Shown here in pieces: positions 19,021 to 31,009 of a stretch of 39,428 nt of DNA. Numbering within the stretch: the stretch's first letter is position 1; each line of letters starts with the position of its first letter. Location of the stretch: contig CAJOHI010000026.1 of the NCBI GenBank assembly GCA_905234365.1, forward strand, positions 1 to 39,428. Reading direction: 5' to 3'. This DNA comes from an uncultured Selenomonadaceae bacterium (GTDB lineage: Bacteria > Bacillota > Negativicutes > Selenomonadales > Selenomonadaceae). The notes beneath the pieces were generated by a model, which saw only the letters and a list, made by a program, of their open reading frames with translations, did no database searches and was not told where the DNA came from. The position numbers and the translations under genes were made by a program.

Positions 19021-19131
19021 CCTTAAAATTTAATGCGTAATTTATAATGCGTATTCAATTCGTAATAAACTGGCAGCTCAGTTAAGGTAAGGAAAGTCAA
19101 TTGTCTGTAACTAACTGCTATCAATTAAATA

Positions 19132-20292
19132 TTAAGAAAGACGATATTTAAAATCTTCGTATTCAAATCCGCGAACAACTTTGAAATTATTATTTTCATC
19201 GACAGCAATAATTTTAGGCAAATTCATTCCATTGAAAGTGTTATTCTTGACCATTGTATAAATCGCCATATCTTTGAATATAATCTTATCGCCTTCTTTG
19301 AGCGGATTGTCAAAGGCATATTCGCCAATCACGTCGCCGGCAAGACAAGTCATAGAACCAAAACGATATTTATATTTGCCGTTAGGAACATCACCAATAA
19401 TATCAGGACGGTAAGGCATTTCAATTACGTCTGGCATATGACAAGCGGCACTTGCGTCAATTATCACGTTGCTAATACCATTAATTGGCTTATGAATTTC
19501 CAAAACAGTCGAAACCAAAAAACCTGAGTCAAGTGCTACTGCTTCGCCTGGTTCAAGATAGACAACTAAATTAAACCTGTCCTGCAGGTGCTTAATTATT
19601 TTTTTGAGACGTTTAATATCATAATCAGATTTTGTTATAAGCTGACCGCCACCAAGATTAATCCACTTGAATTTAGGCAGCCATTTTCCAAATTTATCAA
19701 TGAGTACGTCAACCGTTTCTTCAAGTGCATTTGAATTTTGTTCGCAAAGTGTATGTATATGTAAGCCGTCGAGAATTTCCAATAATTTCGGTTGATTTTC
19801 TACAACTTCTTTAAATTCGGCAACACGAACACCAAGTCTTGACGTTGGCGAACACGGATCATAAATTGCGTGCGTTTGTGTCGAATGTTCAGGATTAATC
19901 CGCAATCCAATTTGATGATTTTTAGATTTGACTATATCAGCAAATTTTTCAACTTGACGAAAAGAATTAAAAATTACATGCTCACAAATTGACGCAATTT
20001 CCTCAATTTCTTCAGCTTTATAAGCCGGCGCAAATACATGATTCTCACCTTTGAAATGCTCATGCGCCAATTTAGCCTCAAATAAACCTGATGCCGTTGT
20101 ACCGCTCAGATATCTTTCAATCAACGGATAAAAATAAAACATTGAGAAGCACTTTTGAGCAAGAAGAATTTTTACACCGGTCTCATTTTGCAAATTTGAA
20201 AGTATTTCTAAATTGTGCCTCAATAATGATTCACTTATAACATATGACGGCGTTGGTAACTTTTGAAATGATTTATAACAATTCATTATCAT
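19132..20292 (-). CDS. nspC: carboxynorspermidine decarboxylase
   Basis: PTPSYVISESLLRHNLEILSNLQNETGVKILLAQKCFS…LGGGQLITKSDYD; overlaps the saccharopine-dehydrogenase-like gene by 4 nt. Confidence 0.88.
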   Translation of the reverse strand: MIMNCYKSFQKLPTPSYVISESLLRHNLEILSNLQNETGVKILLAQKCFSMFYFYPLIERYLSGTTASGLFEAKLAHEHFKGENHVFAPAYKAEEIEEIASICEHVIFNSFRQVEKFADIVKSKNHQIGLRINPEHSTQTHAIYDPCSPTSRLGVRVAEFKEVVENQPKLLEILDGLHIHTLCEQNSNALEETVDVLIDKFGKWLPKFKWINLGGGQLITKSDYDIKRLKKIIKHLQDRFNLVVYLEPGEAVALDSGFLVSTVLEIHKPINGISNVIIDASAACHMPDVIEMPYRPDIIGDVPNGKYKYRFGSMTCLAGDVIGEYAFDNPLKEGDKIIFKDMAIYTMVKNNTFNGMNLPKIIAVDENNNFKVVRGFEYEDFKYRLS

Positions 20293-21491
20293 TCTACTTT
20301 ATCAGGATTAAATGACTCCTGCCAAGTCAGACCGAATTTATTAAGCGCATCCATAAATGGATCAGGATCAAATTCTTCAATGTTATGAACGCCTTTGAGA
20401 TTCCATTTGCCTGTAACCAACATCATAGCACCAATCATTGCAGGAACACCGGTTGTATATGCGACGGCTTGTGAACCGACTTCTTTATAACAAGCCTCAT
20501 GATCGCAAACATTGTAAACGTAATAATCTTTCGGCTTGCCGTCTTTAGTGCCGTGAAAAATACAGCCGATATTTGTTTTGCCTTTAGTTCGCGGACCGAG
20601 ACTTGCGGGATCTGGCAAAACAGCTTGAAGAAATTGCAGCGGAATAATTTCATGACCTTGAAAATTAATAGGCTCAATGCTTGTCATGCCGACATTTTCA
20701 AGACAGCGCAAATGACGCAAATAACTTTCTCCGAATGTCATAAAAAATCTGATACGTTTAATTTCAGGAATATTTTTAACGATTGATTCCATTTCCTCAT
20801 GATGAATTAAATACATGTCGCGTTTGCCAATTTCAGGAAAATCATAAATGCGCTTAATTTCCATTGATTTCGTTTCAATCCACTTGCCAGCCTCATAATA
20901 CATGCCAGGCGCAGTGACTTCGCGAATATTAATTTCAGGATTAAAGTTAGTGGCAAACGGATAACCATGATCGCCGGCGTTACAGTCAAGAATGTCAATC
21001 GTATCAATAATGTCAAAATGGTGCTTCTTTGCATGTGCGACAAAAACACCGGTAACACCAGGATCAAAACCGCTTCCAAGAAGTCCGGTAATATTCGCTG
21101 CCTTGAATTTGTCGTTAAACTCCCATTGCTCCTTGTAGGAAAATTGCGGATTTTCTTCTGACTCGTAATTAGCAGTGTCAAGATAATTGACCTTCGTTCT
21201 AAGGCACGCTTCCATAATAGTCAAGTCTTGATAAGGCAATGCAAGATTCATCACAACATCAGGTTTAAAACTGCTGATAATTTTAACAATATCTTCGACG
21301 TTGTTAGCGTCCAGTTTAGCCGTTGAAATTTTCGTTGAAGTCTTACCGTCCAGTTTTGCCTTCAGTGCATCACACTTTGATTTAGTCCTGCTTGCAATGC
21401 AAATTTCGTCAAACACCTCAAAATTTTGTACGCATTTGTGAATCGCAACACTTGCAACCGCGCCGCAGCCAATGATTAATGCTTTTGCCAT
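20289..21491 (-). CDS. saccharopine dehydrogenase family/carboxynorspermidine synthase
   Basis: MAKALIIGCGAVASVAIHKCVQ…NLALPYQDLTIMEACLRTKVNYLDTANYE…GLLGSGFDPGVTGVFVAHAKKH. Confidence 0.88.
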   Translation of the reverse strand: MAKALIIGCGAVASVAIHKCVQNFEVFDEICIASRTKSKCDALKAKLDGKTSTKISTAKLDANNVEDIVKIISSFKPDVVMNLALPYQDLTIMEACLRTKVNYLDTANYESEENPQFSYKEQWEFNDKFKAANITGLLGSGFDPGVTGVFVAHAKKHHFDIIDTIDILDCNAGDHGYPFATNFNPEINIREVTAPGMYYEAGKWIETKSMEIKRIYDFPEIGKRDMYLIHHEEMESIVKNIPEIKRIRFFMTFGESYLRHLRCLENVGMTSIEPINFQGHEIIPLQFLQAVLPDPASLGPRTKGKTNIGCIFHGTKDGKPKDYYVYNVCDHEACYKEVGSQAVAYTTGVPAMIGAMMLVTGKWNLKGVHNIEEFDPDPFMDALNKFGLTWQESFNPDKVE

Positions 21492-21582
21492 TTCCCAGCC
21501 TCCTACATATACGTTTAATATCTTATTTTAACATGACAAAAATTTTAATGCAAGAGTCAAAAATTTATTAAATGAGCATAAA

Positions 21583-21603
21583 AAATGAGGCTTTTAACCT
21601 CAA
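21583..21603 (-). terminator. intrinsic terminator
   Basis: Minus strand TGAGGTTAAAAGCCTCATTTTTTATG, directly after the PHP gene. Confidence 0.65.
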
Positions 21604-21612
21604 AATAATGAT

Positions 21613-22461
21613 TTAGCCTATATCGACAAATTCACGCTGACGATTTTTGAAACGCAGCATTTTTTTATAACCAAAACGCTTTACATATCTAATAGCTTCA
21701 TCACAGAAATTACCGCAGTCTTCCGGCTTATGAGCATCAGAAGAAATTATTATCGGAAGTTCATATTCAGCAGCGATTTTCATAAATTCAGGATATGGCG
21801 AAATTTCTTCAATTGGATAGCGATAACGTGTACCGGTATTGACATCAATCGCCATGTTTGCGGATTTAAGAGACTTTGCAACTCTTTCAAGATATTCACT
21901 TACGTCAAAATCCGGAATATTTTTAAACAGACGAATATTAAATGGGTGACCTAAAACATCGTAAAGTTTAGCGGCAGCGAGTTTTTCAACCTCTTGAGTA
22001 TACCATTCGTAAATCTCATGTAAATCATGATTGTTCCATTCGTCTTTAATCTCTGAAGAATCGTATGCCCAGCCACGAAGAAAATGTACCGAACCGATAA
22101 TGTAATCAAATTCATAATTATCAAGAATTTTTTTAACGGCAGCTTGATTTTGAAAATTACAGACTTCAATTCCAGTCTTGACAGCATGATTTTTTTTGAG
22201 TTTCGCCATAAAGTTGAAATAATCATCAATGGTGTGCTTAAATTTATTTTTTTTAAGCCAACTTTTCTGAAATTTTCCGACAAATGAATCATCAAGAATT
22301 AAATCATCATAATAAAGCTGCTTAAATTCAGGAAATGTATGAGAATGTTCGGTAATTCCAATTTCGTCAAGTTCTCGACATTTTGCGGCGTTAAAAAATC
22401 CTTGTACCCAATTTTCATCATAATCGCCATACTCAAAGTGCATATGATAATCAATTTTCAT
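21613..22461 (-). CDS. PHP-domain histidinol-phosphatase
   Basis: MKIDYHMHFEYG…EIGITEHSHTFPEF…YDVLGHPFNIRLF…PIIISSDAHKPEDCG. Confidence 0.85.
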   Translation of the reverse strand: MKIDYHMHFEYGDYDENWVQGFFNAAKCRELDEIGITEHSHTFPEFKQLYYDDLILDDSFVGKFQKSWLKKNKFKHTIDDYFNFMAKLKKNHAVKTGIEVCNFQNQAAVKKILDNYEFDYIIGSVHFLRGWAYDSSEIKDEWNNHDLHEIYEWYTQEVEKLAAAKLYDVLGHPFNIRLFKNIPDFDVSEYLERVAKSLKSANMAIDVNTGTRYRYPIEEISPYPEFMKIAAEYELPIIISSDAHKPEDCGNFCDEAIRYVKRFGYKKMLRFKNRQREFVDIG

Positions 22462-22485
22462 AAAAATCTCACCTCATCATTAAAT

Positions 22486-25400
22486 CTATTGTAAAGTTTT
22501 CAAAATTTGAATCACGACTGATAAAAGATTTTTCTTAATTGATGGCGTAATATTCAACTTAATAATACGCTGATTTAAAATCGGAATGATGTTTTGCTTG
22601 TAGCTTTTGATTAATTGTTGCAAAGCACCGTTTTTAAGTGTTGAATCAGGCGCAAACTGGAAGATTATCTGACCGTCTCTTTCGCAGATAGCTGAAATAT
22701 GTAACATCACTGCATAAATTTTAATCAGCGTCAGATCAATGAGATTTTCGGCACTCTTAGGCAGTTTTCCAAAGCGGTCTTTAATCTCTGCTGAGAAGTC
22801 AGTAATGCTTTCAACGGTGTCAAGATTCGCAAGGCGTTGATAAAATAACAATTTGGTGTGAGAGTTCGGTATAAATTCATCGTCAAAAAAGGCATTGACT
22901 TTAAATGTCAAAGTTGGCATAAATACTTCAGTTGATTCATCAGTTTCAATTTCAGTAACTTTTGATTCGGCTGAAGTTTTTTTGTTGCGTAATTTTGCAA
23001 TAGCGTCTTGTAAAAGTTGGCAGTACATAGCAAAACCGACCCCGGCAATGTGTCCATGTTGTTGAGCACCGAGAAGGTTGCCGGCACCGCGAATTTGTAA
23101 ATCACGCAGTGCAATATTAAAAGATGATCCGAGCTGTGCAAAATCTTTAATGGCCTGCAATCGCTTTTCAGCAGCTTCAGTCAGTATTTTATCCGGCTTA
23201 AACATAAAATAAGCAAATGCCAATCTTGATGAGCGGCCGACACGACCTTTGAGCTGGTAAAGTTGAGAAAGTCCGAAATAATCGGCGTTATAAACAATCA
23301 GCGTATTGGCATTGGAAACATCAAGACCGTTTTCAACTATGCTCGTTGACAATAATATATCAAATTTGCAGTTGTAAAAGTCCATCATAATCTGTTCTAA
23401 AAGTTCCGGCGCCATTTGTCCATGTGCAGTCATAATTTTGGCTTCCGGAATTAAACTTTGCAGATTGTCACGCATTTTGTCAATCGTTTCAATGCGGTTA
23501 TATATAAAGAAAACCTGTCCATATCGATTAAGTTCGCGTTTTATTGCACTGATTATAATTTCGTCGCTACTTTCAACAACATACGTCTGAACCGGAAACC
23601 TTTCAGCAGGTGCCGTTTCAATTACGCTTAAATCTCTTGCGCCGATCATTGACATATGAAGTGAACGTGGAATCGGTGTTGCACTCAATGAAAGTACATC
23701 AACGCCGCTGGCTAAATCTCTGAATTTATCTTTTTGTTTAACACCAAATCGCTGTTCCTCGTCAATAATCAGCAAACCTAAATCTTTAAATTTAACTTTG
23801 TTTGAATTTAATATTGAGTGAGTGCCTATTAAAATATCAAGTTGTCCGTTTTTAAGGCGTTTAAGTGTGTCTGCTTGTTCAGAAGATGTACGGAAACGGC
23901 TTAATAAATCAACTGACGGCAGAAATTTTTCAAAACGCTTTGTGAATGTCAAATAATGCTGGTAAGCTAAAACCGTAGTTGGAACTAAAAGTGCAACCTG
24001 TTTACCGTTCATTGCTGCCTTAAATGCCGCACGAATCGCAATTTCAGTTTTGCCGAATCCGACATCACCACAAATAAGCCTGTCCATTGGTCTTTGCTTT
24101 TCCATATCGCTTTTGACTTCTTTGAGAGTTTGTACCTGATCATTTGTCAACTCAAATTCGCAGGCGTCCTCAAATTCTGTTTGCAAGGCATCATCAGGTG
24201 CAAATGCGAATCCGTCTGAATCTCTGCGGCGAGCGTAAATGTCAATGAGTTTTTCGGCAATATCCTCAACGGCGGCTTTAGCTTTGGATTTGGCACGAGA
24301 CCAATCGGCACTGTTAAGACGTGACAAATGCGGCATTGAATCACCGACGGCAATATATTTTTGTACGTAATGAAGTTGATCTGTTGGCAAAAATACCTTA
24401 TCTTTGCCGCTATATTGAATGTGAACATAATCACGAACTGAACCGCCGACTTCCATAGATACGACGCCTAAAAATTTTCCAATACCGTGACTTGAATGAA
24501 CGACGTAATCACCAATGCTGATATCTGAAAAAAAATCCATAGCTGATTTTTTAACCGGAGTGCTGATTGATTTATGTGTGTGAGAAAATTTAGCACCTAG
24601 CCAGCGTTTTATATCAGGTTTCAATAAAATTTTATTTGAATCAAAGTCAATGATGTTTGAAACTTCTATGCCGTCAATATTTTGTGCAATATTTGTCAGA
24701 AAAATTTTCGCATTGTCAGTATTTACAATCGAATCGAAAGAAAGAATATTGCTATTTGGATTTTCAACGGCAATTTTATTTATACTTTCAATGATTTGTA
24801 TCGGTTCGTCAAAAATTACAACACCGTCGTTGAGATATTCAATCACTGAGGAAGAATCAATATCATTTACAATCAAATTTACCGGTAGAATTACAATTTT
24901 GTCAATCCGTTTAGTTGAGCGTTTGGAATCAATATCAAAAAACCTAATCGAATCAACGACATTATCAAAAAATTCAATTCGGACAGGCGAAGGAGCATTC
25001 ACAGGAAAAATGTCCACAATTCCGCCACGAATGGCAAAATGTCCAATACTGTCAACTTCGCCGTCACGCAAATATCCAAATTCAACGAGTTTCGCAATGA
25101 GTTTGTCACGATCAAAAGTATCATCAACATTGATGTTAAGCTGCGCTTTTTGAAAACTTTCAGGCGAAACAACCGGATTAATCACGGCACCTGCTGAAGC
25201 CAATACCACAATTTTATCGCCGCAAATCAATTTATTTAAAATGTCAATGCGTTTTGCGTAAAGGTCCAGAGATTTTGCTGCAGCGTCGACATTAAAAAAA
25301 TCCAGCTCCGGCAGCGTCTTAATTTGAGTATTAGGCAAGGCGAGTTTTAAATCGTTATGCCAATTATCCAAAGAACGCTTTTCATCAGTAATAATCATCA

Positions 25401-25548
25401 TTGATTTATCTTTGATACAAGCAGCAAAAATAGCGGTCTTGAGTGCATCCACAAGACCGTTAATTTTAATATCTTTTTTGTTTGCAATGAAATTAGCAAT
25501 TTGTTTAACAGATTTGTCTTTCAAAAGGGTACTAAAAATACTTTCCAT
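22486..25548 (-). CDS. mfd: transcription-repair coupling factor
   Basis: UvrB-like N-terminus, CarD-like [62 protein letters not shown]; intact at 1020 aa. Confidence 0.96.
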   Translation of the reverse strand: MESIFSTLLKDKSVKQIANFIANKKDIKINGLVDALKTAIFAACIKDKSMMIITDEKRSLDNWHNDLKLALPNTQIKTLPELDFFNVDAAAKSLDLYAKRIDILNKLICGDKIVVLASAGAVINPVVSPESFQKAQLNINVDDTFDRDKLIAKLVEFGYLRDGEVDSIGHFAIRGGIVDIFPVNAPSPVRIEFFDNVVDSIRFFDIDSKRSTKRIDKIVILPVNLIVNDIDSSSVIEYLNDGVVIFDEPIQIIESINKIAVENPNSNILSFDSIVNTDNAKIFLTNIAQNIDGIEVSNIIDFDSNKILLKPDIKRWLGAKFSHTHKSISTPVKKSAMDFFSDISIGDYVVHSSHGIGKFLGVVSMEVGGSVRDYVHIQYSGKDKVFLPTDQLHYVQKYIAVGDSMPHLSRLNSADWSRAKSKAKAAVEDIAEKLIDIYARRRDSDGFAFAPDDALQTEFEDACEFELTNDQVQTLKEVKSDMEKQRPMDRLICGDVGFGKTEIAIRAAFKAAMNGKQVALLVPTTVLAYQHYLTFTKRFEKFLPSVDLLSRFRTSSEQADTLKRLKNGQLDILIGTHSILNSNKVKFKDLGLLIIDEEQRFGVKQKDKFRDLASGVDVLSLSATPIPRSLHMSMIGARDLSVIETAPAERFPVQTYVVESSDEIIISAIKRELNRYGQVFFIYNRIETIDKMRDNLQSLIPEAKIMTAHGQMAPELLEQIMMDFYNCKFDILLSTSIVENGLDVSNANTLIVYNADYFGLSQLYQLKGRVGRSSRLAFAYFMFKPDKILTEAAEKRLQAIKDFAQLGSSFNIALRDLQIRGAGNLLGAQQHGHIAGVGFAMYCQLLQDAIAKLRNKKTSAESKVTEIETDESTEVFMPTLTFKVNAFFDDEFIPNSHTKLLFYQRLANLDTVESITDFSAEIKDRFGKLPKSAENLIDLTLIKIYAVMLHISAICERDGQIIFQFAPDSTLKNGALQQLIKSYKQNIIPILNQRIIKLNITPSIKKNLLSVVIQILKTLQ

Positions 25549-25716
25549 AAAAACCTCATTGTATATATCAATATTATCAAAACCTTGCTACATTTTAATA
25601 TATATGCTAATCTTTGTCTATAGTTCATTTTGTGCAAAAAAATTTAACATTTATCAAAAATGAAAAAATTACTTTTGATTTTAAAAAATTTTTCGATATA
25701 TGTATTAGAAAAGATA

Positions 25717-25725
25717 TGTTATAAT
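25717..25725 (+). promoter_or_regulatory. extended -10 promoter element (TGTTATAAT)
   Basis: TGnTATAAT 35 nt upstream of the RTX start; the -35 is poor. Confidence 0.45.
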
Positions 25726-25760
25726 GAATTTACTTTAATTGAATGGAGCTTAAAAATATT

Positions 25761-28700
25761 ATGGGCAAACAACAAGAAGTTATAAAAAAATTTGTCAAGT
25801 CATTAGATAATGCAACTGGTTCCGGAATATCTGCACTCGATGATGCAGTAAATTATGCTTCCGACGGATTATTTAAAAGCTACAGTGAGCTTGTAACATC
25901 TCTCGTCAACGACGTTTCACTATACGGCGGCAGTGGTTCTGGTGTTGTTACAAGATTGGATTCAACAACTTATTATTTTTTAAAAGATTATTTCGGAATA
26001 GATTTGACAAACGACGACACTGGCGCAATTACCGGATACGACGCAGGCGGCAGTGCAACGGTTAAAACTGCTTCCTCTATAGTGCCGGAAGATTCATCTA
26101 CAGCAACTTATCCTACAGAATCAACGACAACTTACAACGGAGTTACGGTAACTTGGCCTGATTATAACAGCCTCAGCACAAAAGAACAAGAAATTGTCAG
26201 CGCTTTATATACTTGGTGGATTCAATCTGCACTTGATTTAGTTGAGGAGAGCATTGGCATTAGTTTTAATGAAAGCGACGTTTCTAGCAAAAATATGACG
26301 GTAACTTTTAATCAAATGGCAACCAGCGGCGTTTTAGCTTCTGCTAATTCAACCAATTTGACGATTTATACAAATTCACTCGGCGAAGTTACGGTTAGCG
26401 GCGCAGAAAATAGCGGCAGTCGTCCACGTGGCACCTACTTAGACAGGCTTATTGCACATGAAATGACTCATGCCGTGATGTCTGCAAATGAAAATGAATC
26501 TTTGTGGCGTGATGATTTAGTTTGTGTTGAGGAAGGACTGGCAGAAGTTGTTCATGGCGTTGACGATACAAGACGCGGCGAAATTATATTGTTGGCGCAA
26601 AGCGGAAATGCTGAAAGTCTTGAAGCTGCTTTGTATTATGATAATTACAGCGGTGAAGATAAATATTTTGCTTATGCCGGCGGCTTTATGCTGTTCCGCT
26701 ATCTTGCAAAACAAGTTGCAGATAACGTTGACTTTGAAGGCACGGCATTTATTGACTTGAGCAAGGCTACAGTTAATGGCAGTTTTTTTGTAACTTCAAG
26801 CGCAACTGATACTGTCAATGCTGCATTTTCAACCGGAAGCAAGGCGAGAAGTCAAACGCAGGTTGGAACCGTCACAAACACTAAACTTTACACTTCAGAT
26901 TCAGACCTAAGCCAAATTATAACGGCATCAAACAGTTCAAAATTATGGAGCGTAATTGCCGGAAGCGGAAACGATACAATTACAGGCAGCACTTATAATG
27001 ATGTTTTAAGTGGCGGCGCTGGTAATGACATAATTAATGGTGGCGACGGCAACGATTCAATTAATGGCGGTGCCGGTGCTGATACGTTGACTGGTGGCAG
27101 CGGTAATGATACCTTGACAGGCGGTGACGGAAACGATTTATTTATTTATTCAAGTGGTGACGGCGCTGATTTTATAACAGATTATACTGCTGGTTCAGAT
27201 TCGATTAAATTGGTAGATTGTTTAATTACGGATTCAACTCTAAGCGGATCAAATATAATTTTATACGTTGATAACGGCAGTGGCAGCATTACAATTAAAA
27301 ATGGAAAGTCAAAAGCGATAACCGTGATTGACAGTGAAGGTAAAAAGACAAGCAAAATTTATGGTATACCTGACGGTTTGACATATAGTACGGACGAAAC
27401 AGCGATTACTTTAAATTCGAGTTTTGAAGGTACGCTGAACGCCTCAGACTATTACAGCACGGTTAAGACGATTAATGCTTCATCACGTTATAAATCAGTA
27501 AACATAATCGGAAATTCAAAAGCCAACACAATTTACGGCGGCAGCGGTGCAGACACAATTTACGGCGGTAGCGGTTCTGATTATATTTTTGGCAACAATG
27601 GCAGTGACATTATTTATGGCGAAAACGGCAACGACAATTTAAACGGCGGCAATGGCAATGATACTTTAATAGGCGATGCCGGCGCTGATACGTTGACTGG
27701 TGGACTTGGTCGAGATATCTTCGTTTATTCCGCAGGTTCCGGAAATGATATAATCACTGATTATACTGCTGGTCAAGATTCAATAAGTTTGTTGAGTGGT
27801 ACAGTAACAGGTTCTTCGATTAGCGGCAATGATTTAGTTTTAAAAATTGGTACAAGCTCAATAAAAATTTCAAATGGCAAGTCAAAACGCATTACGATAG
27901 TCAATTCAAATAATGATACTGTAAATTTAATTCATGGCGGCGACAGTAAAGATACCTTAACCGGTACGAGTGGTGCAGATTCCATTTACGGCAATAAAGG
28001 TGCAGATTTGCTTAAGGGTAATTCCGGTGATGATACATTAATTGGCGGCAAAGGTAAAGATACCTTAACCGGTGGTGCTGGTAATGATGTTTTTGTTTAT
28101 GCTTTAGGTGACGGACACGATGTCATAACTGATTATACAGCAGGAAAAGACTCAATAAAACTGATGAGTGGCAGTGTGACAAATTCTACGGTTGACGGTA
28201 CAGATGTCATTTTGACGGTCAGCAACGGTTCAAGCACCGTTAATGCAGGCACAATCACTGTCAAAAATGGAAGCGACAAAAAAATTACTTTTATTAATTC
28301 CAGTGGCGTTTCTACTACAAAAGTTTATACCGGCGTAACTTCGTTGACTTTAAATGATTCAGATGAAGTTAAATTTACAGCACCTTCAAGCGTTAAAACT
28401 ATTAATGCAAAGAGTCGGACAAAGGCAATTAAAATTGTTGGAAACGCTTTATCTAACACTATTAACGGCGGCAGCGGAAATGACACTATATTAGGTGGTG
28501 CCGGTGATGATTCGCTTTTAGGCAACAGCGGCAACGATTCATTAAGCGGCGGTTCCGGTAAAGATACGCTTTTCGGCGGATATGGCAACGATACATTGAC
28601 CGGCGGCAGCGGTGCGGATGTCTTTGTATATTCGGCAGATTACGGCAACGATGTCATCACGGACTATAGCGCAGCTCAAGGCGATTCGATTAAAATCACT

Positions 28701-28991
28701 AACGGCACTTATACCAAATCAACGATTGGTGCTGATGTCGTTCTTGATTTTAGCGGCAGTTCATTGACAATTAAAAACGCAGTCAATAAAACGTTAAATA
28801 TTGAAACTTCATTAAATTATACAGAACTCTTTAGCGACGAAAATTTTGGCAGCGATGATTTAAATTCAATCCTGAATGCAAAGTCAGAAATTTTAACTGA
28901 CATTAATCAAATTGATTACGCATTAGAAATTAATCAAGATAACTCCGAATTAAAAATCACAGATTCAAAATTAAAAAGATTGGAGCAATAA
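25761..28991 (+). CDS. RTX/hemolysin-type calcium-binding repeat protein with N-terminal HExxH metallopeptidase-like domain
   Basis: [33 protein letters not shown] gluzincin-like motif; four clusters of GGxGxDxL nonapeptides; GGAG 10 nt before ATG 25761. Confidence 0.9.
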   Translation: MGKQQEVIKKFVKSLDNATGSGISALDDAVNYASDGLFKSYSELVTSLVNDVSLYGGSGSGVVTRLDSTTYYFLKDYFGIDLTNDDTGAITGYDAGGSATVKTASSIVPEDSSTATYPTESTTTYNGVTVTWPDYNSLSTKEQEIVSALYTWWIQSALDLVEESIGISFNESDVSSKNMTVTFNQMATSGVLASANSTNLTIYTNSLGEVTVSGAENSGSRPRGTYLDRLIAHEMTHAVMSANENESLWRDDLVCVEEGLAEVVHGVDDTRRGEIILLAQSGNAESLEAALYYDNYSGEDKYFAYAGGFMLFRYLAKQVADNVDFEGTAFIDLSKATVNGSFFVTSSATDTVNAAFSTGSKARSQTQVGTVTNTKLYTSDSDLSQIITASNSSKLWSVIAGSGNDTITGSTYNDVLSGGAGNDIINGGDGNDSINGGAGADTLTGGSGNDTLTGGDGNDLFIYSSGDGADFITDYTAGSDSIKLVDCLITDSTLSGSNIILYVDNGSGSITIKNGKSKAITVIDSEGKKTSKIYGIPDGLTYSTDETAITLNSSFEGTLNASDYYSTVKTINASSRYKSVNIIGNSKANTIYGGSGADTIYGGSGSDYIFGNNGSDIIYGENGNDNLNGGNGNDTLIGDAGADTLTGGLGRDIFVYSAGSGNDIITDYTAGQDSISLLSGTVTGSSISGNDLVLKIGTSSIKISNGKSKRITIVNSNNDTVNLIHGGDSKDTLTGTSGADSIYGNKGADLLKGNSGDDTLIGGKGKDTLTGGAGNDVFVYALGDGHDVITDYTAGKDSIKLMSGSVTNSTVDGTDVILTVSNGSSTVNAGTITVKNGSDKKITFINSSGVSTTKVYTGVTSLTLNDSDEVKFTAPSSVKTINAKSRTKAIKIVGNALSNTINGGSGNDTILGGAGDDSLLGNSGNDSLSGGSGKDTLFGGYGNDTLTGGSGADVFVYSADYGNDVITDYSAAQGDSIKITNGTYTKSTIGADVVLDFSGSSLTIKNAVNKTLNIETSLNYTELFSDENFGSDDLNSILNAKSEILTDINQIDYALEINQDNSELKITDSKLKRLEQ

Positions 28992-30446
28992 ATGGCAAAT
29001 TATATAATGTTTCAAGGCACAAGCTCACACGTTGGAAAGAGTATTTTAACGACGGCATTGTGTCGAATTTTTTTTCAGAAAGGTCGAAAGGTTACGCCTT
29101 TCAAAGCGCAAAACATGGCGTTAAATTCATTCGTAACGAAAGACGGTCTTGAGATGGGCAGAGCACAAGTTGCACAAGCAGAGGCAGCAATGCTTGAACC
29201 AGATGTTGATATGAATCCCGTACTGCTTAAACCTACCGGAAATTCAACCTCGCAAGTTATAATTAACGGTAGACCGATTGGCAACATGAGTGCTAAAGAA
29301 TATCATCAAGGTTACTCATTGAAAGCGTTTGACGCCGTTAAAGCTGCCCTTAATCGCCTTGATAAAAATTTTGACACGATTGTAATTGAAGGCGCCGGCA
29401 GTCCTGCTGAAGTCAACTTAAAAGCAAATGATATTGTCAACATGAGAGTTGCAAAATATCTTAATGCGCCTGTTATTTTGGTTGCAGATATTGACAGAGG
29501 CGGCTCACTTGCTGCACTTGTCGGCACTCTTGAACTTTTGGACGCTGACGAAAGAGATTTAGTTAAAGGACTTATAATCAACAAATTTCGCGGTGACGTT
29601 AGCTTATTCACACCTGCGATTGATTTTTTAGAAAGCAAGACCAATAAGCCGGTACTTGGTGTTGTGCCGTTTATCGAAAAACTTGGCATTGATGATGAAG
29701 ATTCTGTATCATTGGACGACAAAAAAAATATTTCGAGTGACGGCGAAATTAAAATTGCGATTATTAAGACACCAAAAATCTCAAACTTTACGGACTTTGA
29801 CAGTTTAGCCGGTGAAATCGACGTAAATTTATTTTATGCAGAGAAGGCTGAAGAAATCGAAACAGCGGATTTAATTATAATTCCCGGCTCAAAGAATACT
29901 TCTGAGGATTTAATTTATCTGCGAAAAGTTGGAATTGTTGACAAGATTAAAACTTTAGCTGAAAAAGGCGTTGCGATAATTGGAATTTGCGGCGGTTATC
30001 AAATGCTAGGCGAAAAAATTTTTGATCCGCTGCACACTGAATCTGATAATGATTTTGTGGATGGTCTTGATCTTTTGCCTATGACAACCACATTTGCGGC
30101 AGAAAAACTGACTAAACAAGTTACAGTCGATGAAGTTAATTTTAAATTTTTAAATGTTCCAATTTACAGTAAAAATTTGTACGGATATGAAATTCATAGC
30201 GGCATTACGAAAGGTGAATTTAAAATCGTCACAAAAAATAATATTCTTGGAACGTATGTTCATGGAATTTTTGACAATGATGATTTTCGCCGTCAAATTC
30301 TCAATGCAATTCGGCTTTCAAAGAATCTTGCACCAATAAAAAATACTCGAAATGTCCGCGCAGAAAAGCAGCGAAATTACGAACGACTTGCAAAAATTGT
30401 CCGTGAAAATTTAAATATGGAACTTCTACATAAAATTATGGATTGA
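28992..30446 (+). CDS. cobQ: cobyric acid synthase
   Basis: MFQGTSSHVGKSILTTALCRIFFQKGRKVTPFKAQNMALNSFVT…GICGGYQMLGEKI; starts 1 nt after the RTX stop. Confidence 0.95.
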   Translation: MANYIMFQGTSSHVGKSILTTALCRIFFQKGRKVTPFKAQNMALNSFVTKDGLEMGRAQVAQAEAAMLEPDVDMNPVLLKPTGNSTSQVIINGRPIGNMSAKEYHQGYSLKAFDAVKAALNRLDKNFDTIVIEGAGSPAEVNLKANDIVNMRVAKYLNAPVILVADIDRGGSLAALVGTLELLDADERDLVKGLIINKFRGDVSLFTPAIDFLESKTNKPVLGVVPFIEKLGIDDEDSVSLDDKKNISSDGEIKIAIIKTPKISNFTDFDSLAGEIDVNLFYAEKAEEIETADLIIIPGSKNTSEDLIYLRKVGIVDKIKTLAEKGVAIIGICGGYQMLGEKIFDPLHTESDNDFVDGLDLLPMTTTFAAEKLTKQVTVDEVNFKFLNVPIYSKNLYGYEIHSGITKGEFKIVTKNNILGTYVHGIFDNDDFRRQILNAIRLSKNLAPIKNTRNVRAEKQRNYERLAKIVRENLNMELLHKIMD

Positions 30447-30468
30447 ATGTCATTTTGGAGGCAAATTA

Positions 30469-30953
30469 TGGAAAATGGCTTATTTACAAACGAAATAACT
30501 ATTCTAGGAATTGGTAATACCATTTTAAGTGATGAAGGCTTCGGAGTTCGCGTCGTTGAATATTTACAAAAAAGTTTCAATTTTCCAGATAACGTATCAC
30601 TGATTGACGGCGGCACTTTGGGCATTGAGCTGACGCAATTCGTTACCGGTACAAAAAAGCTTTTGATTATTGATTCGATTGACGGTGGAAAACCTGCCGG
30701 AACTATATTTCAATTTGTCGGCGATGAAATTAAAAAACATTTCAACGAAAAAATTTCAGCGCATGAAGTTGGCATACAAGATGTACTGACCATGTTGGAA
30801 TTGACCGGCAAAACTATTCCGGAAGTAGTTGTAATTGGCGCTCAACCTTTTAGCCTTGAGGCCGGTATTGAGTTGACTCCTCAAATGAAAGAAATTTTGC
30901 CGATAATTGCAGATAAAGCAGTTGAAATTCTCAAAAGCTGGAATGTATTTTAA
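30469..30953 (+). CDS. hydrogenase maturation protease (HyaD/HybD family)
   Basis: [24 protein letters not shown]…[14 protein letters not shown]…[14 protein letters not shown]. Confidence 0.88.
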
Positions 30954-31009
30954 TTGTTGCGTGTCAGTCAAATTGCTGTTATAATTTTGCCGAAGTAGGT
31001 GAAATAGTT

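Noticed and set aside
19132-21491. nspC plus saccharopine-dehydrogenase-like pair as a novel pathway
   Set aside because: This is the well-known carboxynorspermidine/carboxyspermidine polyamine route, with a common 4-nt gene overlap.
28325-28588. Antisense proline-rich ORF in the RTX gene (also 29075-29287, 29312-29722, 31394-31702)
   Set aside because: Typical mirror ORFs opposite glycine/aspartate-rich or conserved coding sequence.
26990-28620. Tandem GGCGGC…GATAC repeats resembling a CRISPR or satellite array
   Set aside because: They encode in-frame RTX nonapeptides (GGxGxDxL) and have no constant repeat with unique spacers.
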